Positions 1-8,863 of a stretch of DNA of 64,000 nucleotides are shown here, one piece after another. The DNA is from Erysipelotrichaceae bacterium (GTDB lineage Bacteria > Bacillota_I > Bacilli_A > Erysipelotrichales > Erysipelotrichaceae), in assembly GCA_017432885.1 (NCBI GenBank), contig JAFRIE010000054.1:1-64000 (forward strand). The letters are read 5' to 3'. Positions within the stretch are counted from its first letter, which is position 1; each line of letters starts with the position of its first letter. A program made the translations under genes and the position numbers. Below the pieces are notes generated by a model. It was not told the DNA's origin. It saw nothing but the letters and a program-made list of their open reading frames with translations, and did not search any database.

Positions 1-7
1 AGATCAA

Positions 8-83
8 TGGCTGCGGATGAAGGATTCGAACCTTCGCAATGGTGGATTCAGAGTCCACTGCCTTACCGCTTGGCTAATCCGCA
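8..83 (-). tRNA. tRNA-Gln (anticodon CTG)
   Basis: The reverse strand folds as a complete cloverleaf. The acceptor stem is TGCGGAT paired with ATCCGCA, the discriminator is G and CCA is encoded (plus-strand bases 8-10). The anticodon stem GTGGA/TCCAC holds the loop CTCTGAA, giving anticodon CTG (codon CAG, Gln). The T arm carries GGTTCGAATCC. The mature body is 73 nt (11-83). Confidence 0.93.
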
Positions 84-95
84 AGGACAATAACT

Positions 96-101
96 ATTAT
101 A
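96..101 (-). promoter_or_regulatory. -10 box of tRNA-Gln
   Basis: On the minus strand TATAAT lies 12 bases upstream of the tRNA 5' end, the expected distance for a transcript starting a few bases before the tRNA. No strong -35 is obvious. Confidence 0.55.
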
Positions 102-169
102 TAATAAAAACATAGAAATTAGTAAAGAAAATTCAGTTTAATTTCACAAAGACGGGTTAGGATTAGATT

Positions 170-835
170 ATGGCAAAACTATTAGTTGCGGATGATGAAG
201 AAAAGATTAGAGAAATGTTAGGCAAGTATGCCTTGCATGAAGGCCATGAAGTAACGCTCGCCAGTAATGGATCAGAGGCTTTGCAGCTGTTTAAAAACGG
301 CGATTTTGATCTGGTCATACTGGATGTCATGATGCCGGAGATGGATGGCTATGAAGCTTTAAAACGGATGAAGGAGATCAGGGATGTTCCATGTATCTTT
401 TTGACAGCTTTAGGCCAGGAATATGACCGTATCTATGGCTTTGATATTGGTGCGGAAGACTATGTAACCAAGCCGTTTTCCCTAAAAGAACTGATGATGC
501 GTATCAAAGTCATTCTAAAAAGAGAAAGCCGTGAAAGCAACAAGATCATCGTAAAAGATCTCGTTGTGGATGAAGGAGCACATACCGTGACCCTCAACGG
601 AGAAAGAGTCGAGATGGCCAACAAGGAATATGAACTGCTGCTTTATCTAATAAAAAACAGAGGAAATGCCTTAACCAGACAATCCATTATCTCAAAGGTG
701 TGGGGTTATGAATACGATTCGGACGACCGTACCTTGGATACTCATATGAAACTCTTAAGAAAAGATCTGAAGGAGTATGGAAACTATATTACGACGATCA
801 GGGGAGTAGGATACCGTTTTGAAAAGGAAGACTAG
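170..835 (+). CDS. OmpR/PhoB-family response regulator
   Basis: DNA-binding response regulator of 221 aa, the usual length. The receiver domain (about 1-115) shows acidic D8/D9, phospho-acceptor D52 in VILDVMMP, T79 and K101. The C-terminal winged helix (about 127-219) ends with the typical TTIRGVGYRF signature. The sensor kinase gene overlaps its 3' end, so the two form one two-component system. The target is unknown; the sugar ABC operon 35 nt beyond the kinase is a plausible one. No clear Shine-Dalgarno precedes the ATG. A -10-like TAGGAT ends 6 nt before it, so the mRNA may be leaderless. Confidence 0.93.
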   Translation: MAKLLVADDEEKIREMLGKYALHEGHEVTLASNGSEALQLFKNGDFDLVILDVMMPEMDGYEALKRMKEIRDVPCIFLTALGQEYDRIYGFDIGAEDYVTKPFSLKELMMRIKVILKRESRESNKIIVKDLVVDEGAHTVTLNGERVEMANKEYELLLYLIKNRGNALTRQSIISKVWGYEYDSDDRTLDTHMKLLRKDLKEYGNYITTIRGVGYRFEKED

Positions 836-2222
836 TCTGCGGCTGCAGCTCATCGCCATCCTGCTGGCATTTGTCGTTTTACTGATGGGAACCGTCTATT
901 TTGTTCAGACGACTTTTCTTGATGACTTTTATAAGATCCATAAGATCAGTTCCATTGAGAATGTCGGAAAACAGATTGCCGGACTGATTGGAGATGATGA
1001 TTTTGACGATATCGTGGAAGAAGCCGGAATGACTAACGAAGTCTGTATCCGGGTCGTATCCAATCATCCGGAATACGCTTATACCGGAGCCTGTACCTTG
1101 AGAAGTCTGGATAACAACATGATCAATATGATGGCACAGGAAACAATGAACGAAGAAACGGGAGAAAAGCTTTTTGATGACTTCCGTTATCAGAGAAGAC
1201 CGGAGGAAGCACCGGAAAAAGTATTTGTTTTTTCTAAGATCATCTCTTACAACAATGAACCGGTCATGGTTCTGGTATCAACAGGAATCACGCCACTTTC
1301 CGCTACGATTTCTACCCTGAAGTCCCAGTATTACATCATCTCGATCGCCGTCATCATCATGACTCTGATCCTCGCGTTGATTATTTCCCGAATTATTCTT
1401 AGGCCGGTTAAACAGATCTCGGAGGAGTCCAGAAATCTTTCTAAAGGTCAGTACGACGGAAACAAAGTCAGGACCGATTCCAGGGAAATGTCAGAATTAA
1501 ACGATACTCTGATTCAGGCAAACGAAGATATCCAGAAAGCCGATAAGGCTAAGAAGGAACTGCTGGGGAATGTTTCTCACGACTTAAGAACGCCATTAAC
1601 CATGATCGTCGGATATGGCGAAATGATCCGTGATCTGCCGGAAGAGAACACCGAAGAGAATCTGAATGTCATCATTGAAGAAGCGAAGCGTCTTTCAACG
1701 CTGGTCGATGACCTGATCGATATTTCCAAGGCTGATACAGTTCCTCTGGAACTGAAGAAAGAAGATATCAGATTAAATCTTCTTCTGGAAGATGTGTTTC
1801 ATCAGTATCAGAAATACTGTGAATCACAGGGTATTGATTTTATCCTAAAAAAAGTCGATGAAGATCCGGTAATCAGTATTGATATCAAGAGGATCAAACA
1901 AGTCCTGTACAATTTCATCAACAATTCATTAAACTACAACAGTAAGGATCAGCAGCAGATCATTCTTGGCGCAGAAAAGAACGGCGATGTCTACCGCGTT
2001 TATGTCTATGACAACGGAGAAGGGATAGATGAAAAAGATCTGCACAACATATGGGACCGTTACTATAAGGTCGATAAGGAACATAGGCGTCATCACATCG
2101 GATCAGGAATCGGACTGTCATTATCGAAAGAGCTGCTGATTGCTCATGGTTTGAATTATGGCGTGGAATCTGAGCCGAAGCAGTATTCGAAGTTCTATTT
2201 CGACCTGCCGGAAAAAAGATAA
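819..2222 (+). CDS. Membrane sensor histidine kinase, TTG start
   Basis: Sensor kinase of 467 aa that partners the preceding regulator. It has TM1 (about 9-31), an extracytoplasmic sensor region (about 32-168), TM2 (about 172-192), a HAMP linker (about 193-245), a HisKA domain with H254 in NVSHDLRTPL, and an HATPase domain with an N box (NFINNSLNYN), DNGEGID and GSGIGLSLS. The TTG start at 819 lies inside the regulator gene (17-nt overlap) and follows a GGGGAG sequence at about 801-806, implying translational coupling. The sensed signal cannot be read from the sequence. Confidence 0.92.
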   Translation: MKRKTSLRLQLIAILLAFVVLLMGTVYFVQTTFLDDFYKIHKISSIENVGKQIAGLIGDDDFDDIVEEAGMTNEVCIRVVSNHPEYAYTGACTLRSLDNNMINMMAQETMNEETGEKLFDDFRYQRRPEEAPEKVFVFSKIISYNNEPVMVLVSTGITPLSATISTLKSQYYIISIAVIIMTLILALIISRIILRPVKQISEESRNLSKGQYDGNKVRTDSREMSELNDTLIQANEDIQKADKAKKELLGNVSHDLRTPLTMIVGYGEMIRDLPEENTEENLNVIIEEAKRLSTLVDDLIDISKADTVPLELKKEDIRLNLLLEDVFHQYQKYCESQGIDFILKKVDEDPVISIDIKRIKQVLYNFINNSLNYNSKDQQQIILGAEKNGDVYRVYVYDNGEGIDEKDLHNIWDRYYKVDKEHRRHHIGSGIGLSLSKELLIAHGLNYGVESEPKQYSKFYFDLPEKR

Positions 2223-2239
2223 ATCTTCTGTATCTGTAC

Positions 2240-2245
2240 TATAAT
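2240..2245 (+). promoter_or_regulatory. -10 box of the sugar ABC operon
   Basis: TATAAT is followed about 14 nt later by GGAG, and the ATPase gene starts at 2270. It lies just past the kinase stop, so the ABC operon can be transcribed separately from the two-component genes. No convincing -35 is seen. Confidence 0.45.
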
Positions 2246-2269
2246 GAGGATAAGAATGGAGCTCTACCT

Positions 2270-3355
2270 ATGAAAATCGTTCTGGAACACCTGACAAAAC
2301 AGTTTATCAGCCGTCATAACAGTTCGGAGATCGTTACTGCTGTCGATGATTTTAATTTTGAAATTCCGGATGGGAAGCTTGTAGGTCTGCTGGGTCCTTC
2401 CGGCTGCGGCAAGTCTACGACGCTGAATCTGATCTGCGGTCTGGAAGTCCCGACAGAAGGAAAGATCTACTTCGGCGACCTGGATGTAACGGATCTTCCT
2501 CCGGAGAACAGAGGAGTTGGTATGGTTTTTCAGAACTATGCTTTATATCCTCATTTAACTGTCAGACAGAACATCATGTTTCCTTTAGAAAATTTAAAAG
2601 GCGAACAAAAACTTTCCAAGGAAGTCATGAACGAGAAAGTGCTGGAAGCTGCCAGACTGGTTCAGATCGATACTTTAATGGAAAGAAAGCCTTCAGAGCT
2701 CTCCGGAGGCCAGCAGCAGCGTGTGGCGATCGCCAGGGCTCTAGTTAAGACTCCGGGTGTCCTGCTTCTGGATGAACCTTTAAGCAATCTGGATGCACGG
2801 TTAAGACTGCAGACCAGAGAACAGATCAGAAGAATACAGAAAGAAACAGGAATCACGACGATCTTTGTTACTCATGACCAGGAAGAAGCGATGTCGATTT
2901 CCGATCTGATCATTGTCATGAAAGAGGGTATGATGCAGCAGATGGGCAAGCCGCAGGAAGTTTATAATCATCCTGCCAACCTGTTTGTGGCGAAGTTTCT
3001 GGGAACACCTGCGATCAATGTATTTGAAGGAAAGATCCTCAACCATAAAGTCTATATCGGAGAAGATATGATTCTGGACACGGATGCAGAAGACCAGGAG
3101 ATCTATATCGGCATCCGTCCGGAAGGCTTTATTCCTGATAAAAACGGAAGTTTCCGTTGCCGTTTTGACCGTATCGAAACGACCGGAAGAGATACCAGCA
3201 TCGTCTGTCATAATGACAGCTGCATCTCGGACAGTGATATTCGGGTCATCGTCGATTCCGATGATGAGATCAACAACGATAACGGCATCATCCGTTTTAA
3301 TCTCAAAGCAAATAAAACACATCTATTCTCCAAGAAGGATGAAAAGGTAATCTGA
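2270..3355 (+). CDS. Sugar ABC transporter ATPase, MalK/MsmK/UgpC type
   Basis: ATP-binding subunit (361 aa) of a carbohydrate importer, energising the two downstream permeases at the inner face of the membrane. It has Walker A (GPSGCGKST, about 43-51), a Q loop (VFQNYALYPH), the signature LSGGQQQR, Walker B LLLDEPLSNLD and the switch THDQEEAM. The C-terminal ~120 residues form the TOBE-type regulatory domain of this subfamily. The stop overlaps the next start by one base. Ligand specificity cannot be called from the ATPase, and such ATPases can serve several importers. Confidence 0.93.
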   Translation: MKIVLEHLTKQFISRHNSSEIVTAVDDFNFEIPDGKLVGLLGPSGCGKSTTLNLICGLEVPTEGKIYFGDLDVTDLPPENRGVGMVFQNYALYPHLTVRQNIMFPLENLKGEQKLSKEVMNEKVLEAARLVQIDTLMERKPSELSGGQQQRVAIARALVKTPGVLLLDEPLSNLDARLRLQTREQIRRIQKETGITTIFVTHDQEEAMSISDLIIVMKEGMMQQMGKPQEVYNHPANLFVAKFLGTPAINVFEGKILNHKVYIGEDMILDTDAEDQEIYIGIRPEGFIPDKNGSFRCRFDRIETTGRDTSIVCHNDSCISDSDIRVIVDSDDEINNDNGIIRFNLKANKTHLFSKKDEKVI

Positions 3356-4251
3356 TGTATAATCGCAACAATCTGAAAGGGTGGCTGTATCTGCTGCCTG
3401 CTTTGGCATTTGTCGTTGTATTTATGGTCTATCCTCTGATCGATGTTTTTATCTACTCCTTTGAAGAAAGCTACAACTTCGCATCTCAGACCTATACCGG
3501 TATCGGACTATACAACTACTCTTATATCCTGCATGATCCATATTTCCTGCAGGCTGTTAAGAACACCTTTATCCTTGTCATTATTACCGTTCCATTGTCG
3601 ACTGGAATCGCCTTGCTGATATCATTGGCACTAAACTCGATCAAGAAACTGAAGGATCTCTTCCAGACTGTTTTCTTTCTGCCTTATGTTACCAATACAC
3701 TGGCAGTCGGTCTGGTCTTTATGATCCTGTTCAAGAAAACGGCTTACAGCGAAGGCCTGATCAATCTTCTCTTAAACAGCATAGGAATTTCCTCCATTGA
3801 TTTCATTGAAGGACCGTACTGGGCAAAGATGTTTGTCCTGTGCTTTTATACCGTATGGGTCGTACTGCCTTTTAAGATCCTGATCCTGACCAGTGCTTTA
3901 GCTTCGGTAAACAAAGACTACTACAACGTTGCCAGAATAGATGGCACCAGCAAGCTTCGTATCTTTACCAGAATCACTCTTCCGATGATATCTCCGTCTT
4001 TGTTCTATCTGATCATTACGGGTTTCATCGGTGCATTCAAGGCCTATTCCGATGTCGTCGCGCTGTTTGGAACGGATCTCAATGCCGCAGGCATGAATAC
4101 GATCGTCGGCTATGTCTATGACATGCTGTACGGGAATTCGGGAGGCTATCCATCCTTTGCTTCGGCTGCGGCGCTGGTGCTGTTCGCCATCGTCTTGACT
4201 ATTACGGTAATCAATCTTCTGGTTTCCAGAAAGAACGTACACTATCAGTAA
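3355..4251 (+). CDS. Sugar ABC transporter permease, MalF/UgpA-like
   Basis: Membrane permease of 298 aa with about six TM helices. An EAA-type cytoplasmic loop (ARIDGTSKLRIFTRITLPMISP) would dock onto the ATPase. The N-terminus NNLKGWLYLLPALAF is typical of the MalF/UgpA/LacF group without the long MalF extension. It is the second gene of the four-gene importer operon, with the next permease starting one base after its stop. Confidence 0.92.
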   Translation: MYNRNNLKGWLYLLPALAFVVVFMVYPLIDVFIYSFEESYNFASQTYTGIGLYNYSYILHDPYFLQAVKNTFILVIITVPLSTGIALLISLALNSIKKLKDLFQTVFFLPYVTNTLAVGLVFMILFKKTAYSEGLINLLLNSIGISSIDFIEGPYWAKMFVLCFYTVWVVLPFKILILTSALASVNKDYYNVARIDGTSKLRIFTRITLPMISPSLFYLIITGFIGAFKAYSDVVALFGTDLNAAGMNTIVGYVYDMLYGNSGGYPSFASAAALVLFAIVLTITVINLLVSRKNVHYQ

Positions 4252-4252
4252 C

Positions 4253-5119
4253 ATGGATAAGATCAAAGAATTAGAAAGAAAAAGCAGAGCACGCAATACC
4301 GCCTGGACAGTCGCCGTTTTCGCATTGCTTGTACTATGGGCAGTCATCGTTCTGTTCCCGTTCTACTGGATGCTTCTGACATCCGTAAAATCCTATGCTT
4401 CCTATAATGCCGAATACGTTCCGAAATTCTTTACGCTGTCACCCACAATAGAGAACTATGTTCAGGCCTTTACCGCCGTTCCTTTGGCCAAGTATTTCGT
4501 AAACACGATCATTTTCACCATTGTTACAACCGGGCTGATGCTGATCATCGTCGTCTTATCGGCTTTCGCTTTCAGCAGGCTGGAATTCAAAGGAAAGAAT
4601 CTGGTCTTTACGCTGTTTCTTTCGTTGATGATGATACCGAACGAGCTGGTAATCATAACCAACTTTGTTACTATCACCAACGCCGGTCTGAGGAACTCCT
4701 TTGCCGGACTGATCCTTCCAAGCGTGACCAGCGTATTCTATATCTATTTGTTAAAGGAAAACTTCGAACAGATCCCGGACGAACTGTATAAAGCCGCAAA
4801 AGTGGACGGAACCAGCGATTTCAAGTATCTCTGGAAGGTAATGATACCGATCTGCAGGCCTACCATCGTCACGGTCGTTATCCTGAAAGTCATCGAATGC
4901 TGGAACTCCTACGTATGGCCAAGGCTGATCACGGATGACGAGAATTACTTCCTGGTTTCCAATGGTATCCAGACCATCAGAGAATCCGGTTTTGGCAGAG
5001 AAAACATTCCGGCCATGATGGCGGCTGTCGTTGTGATATCCGTTCCTTTGATCATTCTCTTCCTGATCTTCCATAAGAAGATCATGGAAGGTGTTTCCAG
5101 AGGAGGTACCAAGGGATGA
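4253..5119 (+). CDS. Sugar ABC transporter permease, MalG/UgpE-like
   Basis: Second permease (288 aa), MalG/UgpE/LacG group. The N-terminal signature LFPFYWMLLTSVK is followed by about six TM helices and an EAA loop (AKVDGTSDFKYLWKVMIPICRP). It should form the heterodimeric channel with the preceding permease. The gene overlaps the binding-protein gene by 4 nt (ATGA), consistent with translational coupling. Confidence 0.92.
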   Translation: MDKIKELERKSRARNTAWTVAVFALLVLWAVIVLFPFYWMLLTSVKSYASYNAEYVPKFFTLSPTIENYVQAFTAVPLAKYFVNTIIFTIVTTGLMLIIVVLSAFAFSRLEFKGKNLVFTLFLSLMMIPNELVIITNFVTITNAGLRNSFAGLILPSVTSVFYIYLLKENFEQIPDELYKAAKVDGTSDFKYLWKVMIPICRPTIVTVVILKVIECWNSYVWPRLITDDENYFLVSNGIQTIRESGFGRENIPAMMAAVVVISVPLIILFLIFHKKIMEGVSRGGTKG

Positions 5120-6702
5120 AAAAGAAACTGTCTTGTATCGTTTCCATGATTCTGATTTGTATCTCTCTGTGCGGATGTCACGGTTCGAAAGAATCAAGTC
5201 TTTTTGTGCTGCCTGAGAGTTTCGATGAAACAAAACAGTATGAGATTACCTTCTGGGCCAAGAACGATACGAACATCAATCAGGTAAACGTCTATAAGAA
5301 AGCCATAAAAGATTTCGAAGAAATATATCCAAACATTACTGTCAGTCTGAAGCTTTATACTGACTATTCACGCATCTATAATGACGTCATCACCAACATC
5401 TCGACCAATACGACACCGAATGTCTGCATCACTTATCCGGACCATATCGCGACTTATATGACCGGAAACGACACAGTCGTCTGTCTGGATGAACTGCTGA
5501 CGGATGAAGACTACGGTCTAGGGGGATCGCAGGTTAGATTCGACAGTCCTGAAAAAGATGAAGTAGTCGATGAATTCCTGAATGAATGTATCATCAAGGG
5601 GAAGTATTATGCTTTACCTTTCATGCGTTCTACAGAAGCTCTGTATATCAATAAAACATATGTAGATAAACTTGGCTATGAGATCCCGGATGTCGTCACC
5701 TGGGAATGGATTTTTGAAGTATCGGAAGCCGCAACGGAAAAGGATCCGGATGGAAACTATGTCGTAAACGGACAGAAGATCATGATACCGTTCATCTACA
5801 AGTCTACGGACAATATGATGATCAGCATGCTGAAGCAACTGAATGCTCCGTATTCTGAAGAAGACGGAACCGTTCTGATTTTCAATGATACAACAAAGGA
5901 AATCCTTTATGATATTGCCAAACACACGGCAAAAGGCGCTTTTTCTACTTTCAAGATTTCCAGCTATCCTGCCAACTTCCTGAATGCCGGACAGTGCATC
6001 TTTGCGATTGACTCGACAGCCGGAGCTACCTGGATGGGAAGCAAGGCGCCTCTGCTGGATATTCCTAAAGATCAAATCGTTGATTTCGAAACTATAGTCA
6101 GACCGATACCGCAGTATGATATATCTGACATAAAGATGATCTCTCAGGGTCCTTCTCTATGCATCTTTAACAAGACAGATCCGCAGGAAGTGCTCGCGTC
6201 ATGGCTGTTTGCCCAGTATCTGCTTACTAACGATGTACAGATCGCCTACGGCATGACGGAAGGCTATATTCCTGTTACGCAAAAGGCGCACGAATCGGCA
6301 GAATATCAGGATTATCTAAATAGAGAAGGGGAAGATGACAATATCTATTACAACATCAAGATTGAAGCATCCAGACTGCTTCTGGAGAATACGGAACATA
6401 CTTTTGTTACTCCGGTCTTCAACGGTTCCGCTTCTCTGCGTGATGCGGCAGGAAGCCTGATCGAGAATACCTGCAAGTCGGTTAACCGCAAGGAAACAAT
6501 CGATGACGCTTATTTTGACGCTCTGTTTGAAAAGCTGACCTCACTATATCATCTGGATCAGATCAGCGCGCAGAGGACAAAAAAAGACTTGGGTCCGCTC
6601 CCGCCGACATCTGTCGCCCTGCTTGGTTCTCTGGGTGCGGCATGGCTGCTGATAGGAGCATATACGATCATCAGTTACAGAAAAGACAAAGGCATAAAAT
6701 AG
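5116..6702 (+). CDS. Extracellular sugar-binding lipoprotein with C-terminal TM anchor
   Basis: Solute-binding protein (528 aa) of the importer. A lipoprotein signal with lipobox SLCGC puts the acylated Cys near residue 21. The body resembles family-1 binding proteins (EITFWAKNDTNINQ, a buried Trp- and Asp-rich ligand cleft). It is longer than usual (about 420-450 aa) because a hydrophobic helix (about 499-519, SVALLGSLGAAWLLIGAYTI) and a basic tail follow the binding domain, so the protein may be held at both ends. The ligand is unknown; oligosaccharide or glycerol-phosphate types are closest. Confidence 0.88.
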   Translation: MKKKLSCIVSMILICISLCGCHGSKESSLFVLPESFDETKQYEITFWAKNDTNINQVNVYKKAIKDFEEIYPNITVSLKLYTDYSRIYNDVITNISTNTTPNVCITYPDHIATYMTGNDTVVCLDELLTDEDYGLGGSQVRFDSPEKDEVVDEFLNECIIKGKYYALPFMRSTEALYINKTYVDKLGYEIPDVVTWEWIFEVSEAATEKDPDGNYVVNGQKIMIPFIYKSTDNMMISMLKQLNAPYSEEDGTVLIFNDTTKEILYDIAKHTAKGAFSTFKISSYPANFLNAGQCIFAIDSTAGATWMGSKAPLLDIPKDQIVDFETIVRPIPQYDISDIKMISQGPSLCIFNKTDPQEVLASWLFAQYLLTNDVQIAYGMTEGYIPVTQKAHESAEYQDYLNREGEDDNIYYNIKIEASRLLLENTEHTFVTPVFNGSASLRDAAGSLIENTCKSVNRKETIDDAYFDALFEKLTSLYHLDQISAQRTKKDLGPLPPTSVALLGSLGAAWLLIGAYTIISYRKDKGIK

Positions 6703-6716
6703 TGCCTTTGTTTTAC
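6686..6716 (+). terminator. Intrinsic terminator of the sugar ABC operon
   Basis: ACAAAGGCA and TGCCTTTGT form a 9-bp stem whose loop contains the stop codon of the binding-protein gene, followed by a short T run. Confidence 0.7.
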
Positions 6717-6767
6717 TGATGTGTTATGATAATGTTGTTCTAAAGAATTGCTTTAGGAGGAGAAAAA

Positions 6768-7583
6768 ATGAAAAAACTGTTAACTGTATTATTAGGTCTG
6801 ATGATGATCCTGTCTCTCAGCGCATGCAAGAAACAGGAAGAACCTCAGGTCGATCCCGAACCGGCTCCGACAGATGATGTAGTCGTCATGAACTATGGCG
6901 AATATGCGGCCGCTGAACTCGGCTCAAAGGTCGTAATTGAAGCTTATGTGCAGGCTGCACAGTCATACTGGAATGGTGCGAAACTGTATCTTCAGGATAA
7001 GGACGGCGCTTACTTCGTATATTGCGACGGTAAAGGCGAGGATATCAACCTTTCTGAAGAAGACTATGGAAAACTGGTTCCTTCTGTTGATTATTCTGCA
7101 GGTTGGACCGGTCTGTGCGATGGTACAAAGGTCCGTGTCGAAGGTGTCAAATCAGAATGGTCCGGCGAAGTTGAAATCGCAGAAGCGACTGTTACGATTC
7201 TTGAAGGAGAGAAGTGGGTCGCAGAAGCCGAAGATGTCACAGCGCTGCTGGGAAGTGATGAACTGGCTGATCACATGAACAAGAAAGTCAAATTCTCAGG
7301 TCTTACTGTTGCGGCAAGCAAAGATGCAGAAGGCAATGATGTTGCATTCCTGTACAACTGGGATGGCTCAGGTGCCGAAGGAAGCAACAACGACCTGTAC
7401 TTCAATGTAACAAACGGCGAAGCTCCATTTACGTTTGTAGTTGAATCGTATCTGTGCTACGAAGGATCTGAAGTATATGAAGCCGTCAAGGCTCTGAATG
7501 TCGGCGATACTGTCGATCTGGAAGGCTTCCTGTACTGGTACAACGGTGCGAATCCGCATATCACTTCTGTCACAGTCAGATAA
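6768..7583 (+). CDS. Lipoprotein of unknown function, OB-fold-like repeats
   Basis: Exported lipoprotein of 271 aa. The signal peptide ends in lipobox LSAC (Cys about 20), followed by an acidic Pro-rich linker and two similar beta-rich segments (about 35-150 and 155-270). Both open with a 'Y-x-E-L/D-L-G-x-K-V-x-x-E/F' type strand and contain 'V-x-V-E-G', as in bacterial OB-fold (nucleic-acid- or sugar-binding) lipoproteins. The fold is an inference and no catalytic motif is visible. A good Shine-Dalgarno (AGGAGG) precedes it. It is monocistronic, bounded by terminators on both sides. Confidence 0.72.
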   Translation: MKKLLTVLLGLMMILSLSACKKQEEPQVDPEPAPTDDVVVMNYGEYAAAELGSKVVIEAYVQAAQSYWNGAKLYLQDKDGAYFVYCDGKGEDINLSEEDYGKLVPSVDYSAGWTGLCDGTKVRVEGVKSEWSGEVEIAEATVTILEGEKWVAEAEDVTALLGSDELADHMNKKVKFSGLTVAASKDAEGNDVAFLYNWDGSGAEGSNNDLYFNVTNGEAPFTFVVESYLCYEGSEVYEAVKALNVGDTVDLEGFLYWYNGANPHITSVTVR

Positions 7584-7596
7584 GCAAAACATGATT

Positions 7597-7625
7597 AAAG
7601 GAAGAACCCTGGTTCTTCCTTTTTT
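7597..7625 (+). terminator. Intrinsic terminator
   Basis: AAAGGAAGAACC-ct-GGTTCTTCCTTT forms a 12-bp stem followed by T residues, downstream of the lipoprotein gene. Confidence 0.88.
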
Positions 7626-7660
7626 ATTTGCATTTTTGTGAATATTTTCATAATTTTCAG

Positions 7661-7666
7661 TATAAT
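7661..7666 (+). promoter_or_regulatory. -10 box of gap
   Basis: A perfect TATAAT lies 36 nt before the gap start. AGGAGG follows at about 7687, so this gene has a normal leader and Shine-Dalgarno, unlike many genes in the window. Confidence 0.6.
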
Positions 7667-7701
7667 GAATATGTAGTCATAAATAGGAGGAAAAAATTAT
7701 T

Positions 7702-8772
7702 ATGGCCGTAAAAGTTGCGATTAATGGTTTCGGACGTATCGGAAGACTTGCTTTCCGTCAGATGTTCGGTGCCGAGGGTTACGAAGTTGTTGCGATCAAC
7801 GACTTAACAAGCCCTAAAATGTTAGCTAATTTATTAAAGTATGACTCCGCTCAGGGCGGTTACTGCGGCGTTTTCGGTGAAAACCTGCACACAGTATCTT
7901 CTAAGGAACCTGAATTAGAAGAAGATGGAAAGACGGTTAAAGTTCCTGGTTCTATTACCGTAGACGGCAAGGAAATCACGATCTATGCAAAACCAAATGC
8001 AGCTGATCTGCCTTGGGGCGAACTGGATGTTGATGTTGTATTGGAATGCACAGGTTTCTATACTTCAAAAGCAAAGGCTCAGGCTCACATTGATGCCGGT
8101 GCCAAGAAAGTCGTTATTTCTGCTCCTGCAGGCAACGACCTTCCGACTATCGTTTACAATGTAAACCATAAGACGCTGACAAAAGATGACAAGATCATCT
8201 CCGCTGCATCCTGCACGACCAACTGTCTGGCACCTATGACAAAGGCATTAAACGATGCATATCCAATTCAGTCCGGTATTATGACGACTGTTCACGCTTA
8301 TACAGGCGACCAGATGATCCTCGATGGACCACACAGAAAAGGCGACCTCCAGAGAGCGAGAGCAGGCGCTGCCAATATCGTTCCTAACTCAACCGGTGCT
8401 GCAAAGGCGATCGGTCTGGTTATTCCTGAACTCAACGGCAAACTGATCGGTGCTGCTCAGAGAGTTCCTACTGTTACAGGTTCTACAACCATCCTTCACG
8501 CTGTTGTCTGTGGTGAAGATGTAACGGTCGAAGGTATCAACGAAGCTATGAAGGCTCAGTCAAACGAATCCTTCGGTTATACGACGGAAAAACTGGTTTC
8601 TTCCGATATCATCGGTATGAGATTCGGTTCCCTGTTCGATGCAAACCAGACCATGGTTTCTAAAGTCGAAGACGGCAAGTATCTGGTACAGGTCGTATCC
8701 TGGTATGACAACGAGAACTCTTACACATCTCAGATGGTAAGAACGATCAAGTACTTCGCTGAATTAGGTTAA
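7702..8772 (+). CDS. gap: Glyceraldehyde-3-phosphate dehydrogenase
   Basis: NAD-dependent phosphorylating GAPDH of glycolysis. It starts with the Rossmann motif [16 protein letters not shown] and has the active-site segment [12 protein letters not shown] with nucleophile C171 and a downstream catalytic His in TVHAYTGDQ. At 356 aa it is about 20 residues longer than the common ~335-aa form, because of an acidic insertion near residues 70-90 ([17 protein letters not shown]). Such insertions occur in other Bacillota GAPDHs. It stands alone between two terminators rather than in a gap-pgk-tpi cluster. Confidence 0.97.
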   Translation: MAVKVAINGFGRIGRLAFRQMFGAEGYEVVAINDLTSPKMLANLLKYDSAQGGYCGVFGENLHTVSSKEPELEEDGKTVKVPGSITVDGKEITIYAKPNAADLPWGELDVDVVLECTGFYTSKAKAQAHIDAGAKKVVISAPAGNDLPTIVYNVNHKTLTKDDKIISAASCTTNCLAPMTKALNDAYPIQSGIMTTVHAYTGDQMILDGPHRKGDLQRARAGAANIVPNSTGAAKAIGLVIPELNGKLIGAAQRVPTVTGSTTILHAVVCGEDVTVEGINEAMKAQSNESFGYTTEKLVSSDIIGMRFGSLFDANQTMVSKVEDGKYLVQVVSWYDNENSYTSQMVRTIKYFAELG

Positions 8773-8792
8773 GAAGAAGCACAAGATAAAAC

Positions 8793-8826
8793 AAAGACGG
8801 TTCTGTAATACAGAGCCGTCTTTTTG
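8793..8826 (+). terminator. Intrinsic terminator of gap
   Basis: AAAGACGGttCTG-taata-CAGagCCGTCTTT forms a stem with a small internal mismatch, followed by T5. Confidence 0.88.
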
Positions 8827-8853
8827 TTTATTGCTGAATGAGAATGATTTATA

Positions 8854-8859
8854 TACAAT
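8854..8859 (+). promoter_or_regulatory. -10 box directly before the acyltransferase start
   Basis: TACAAT is followed by AAGA and then tandem ATG codons (8864, 8867). With initiation 6-8 nt after the box, the mRNA would begin at or next to the start codon. No Shine-Dalgarno fits. Confidence 0.45.
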
Positions 8860-8863
8860 AAGA

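Noticed and set aside
2801..3322. 173-codon minus-strand open frame inside the sugar ABC ATPase gene
   Set aside because: It is antisense to a clearly conserved protein and has no initiation signals.
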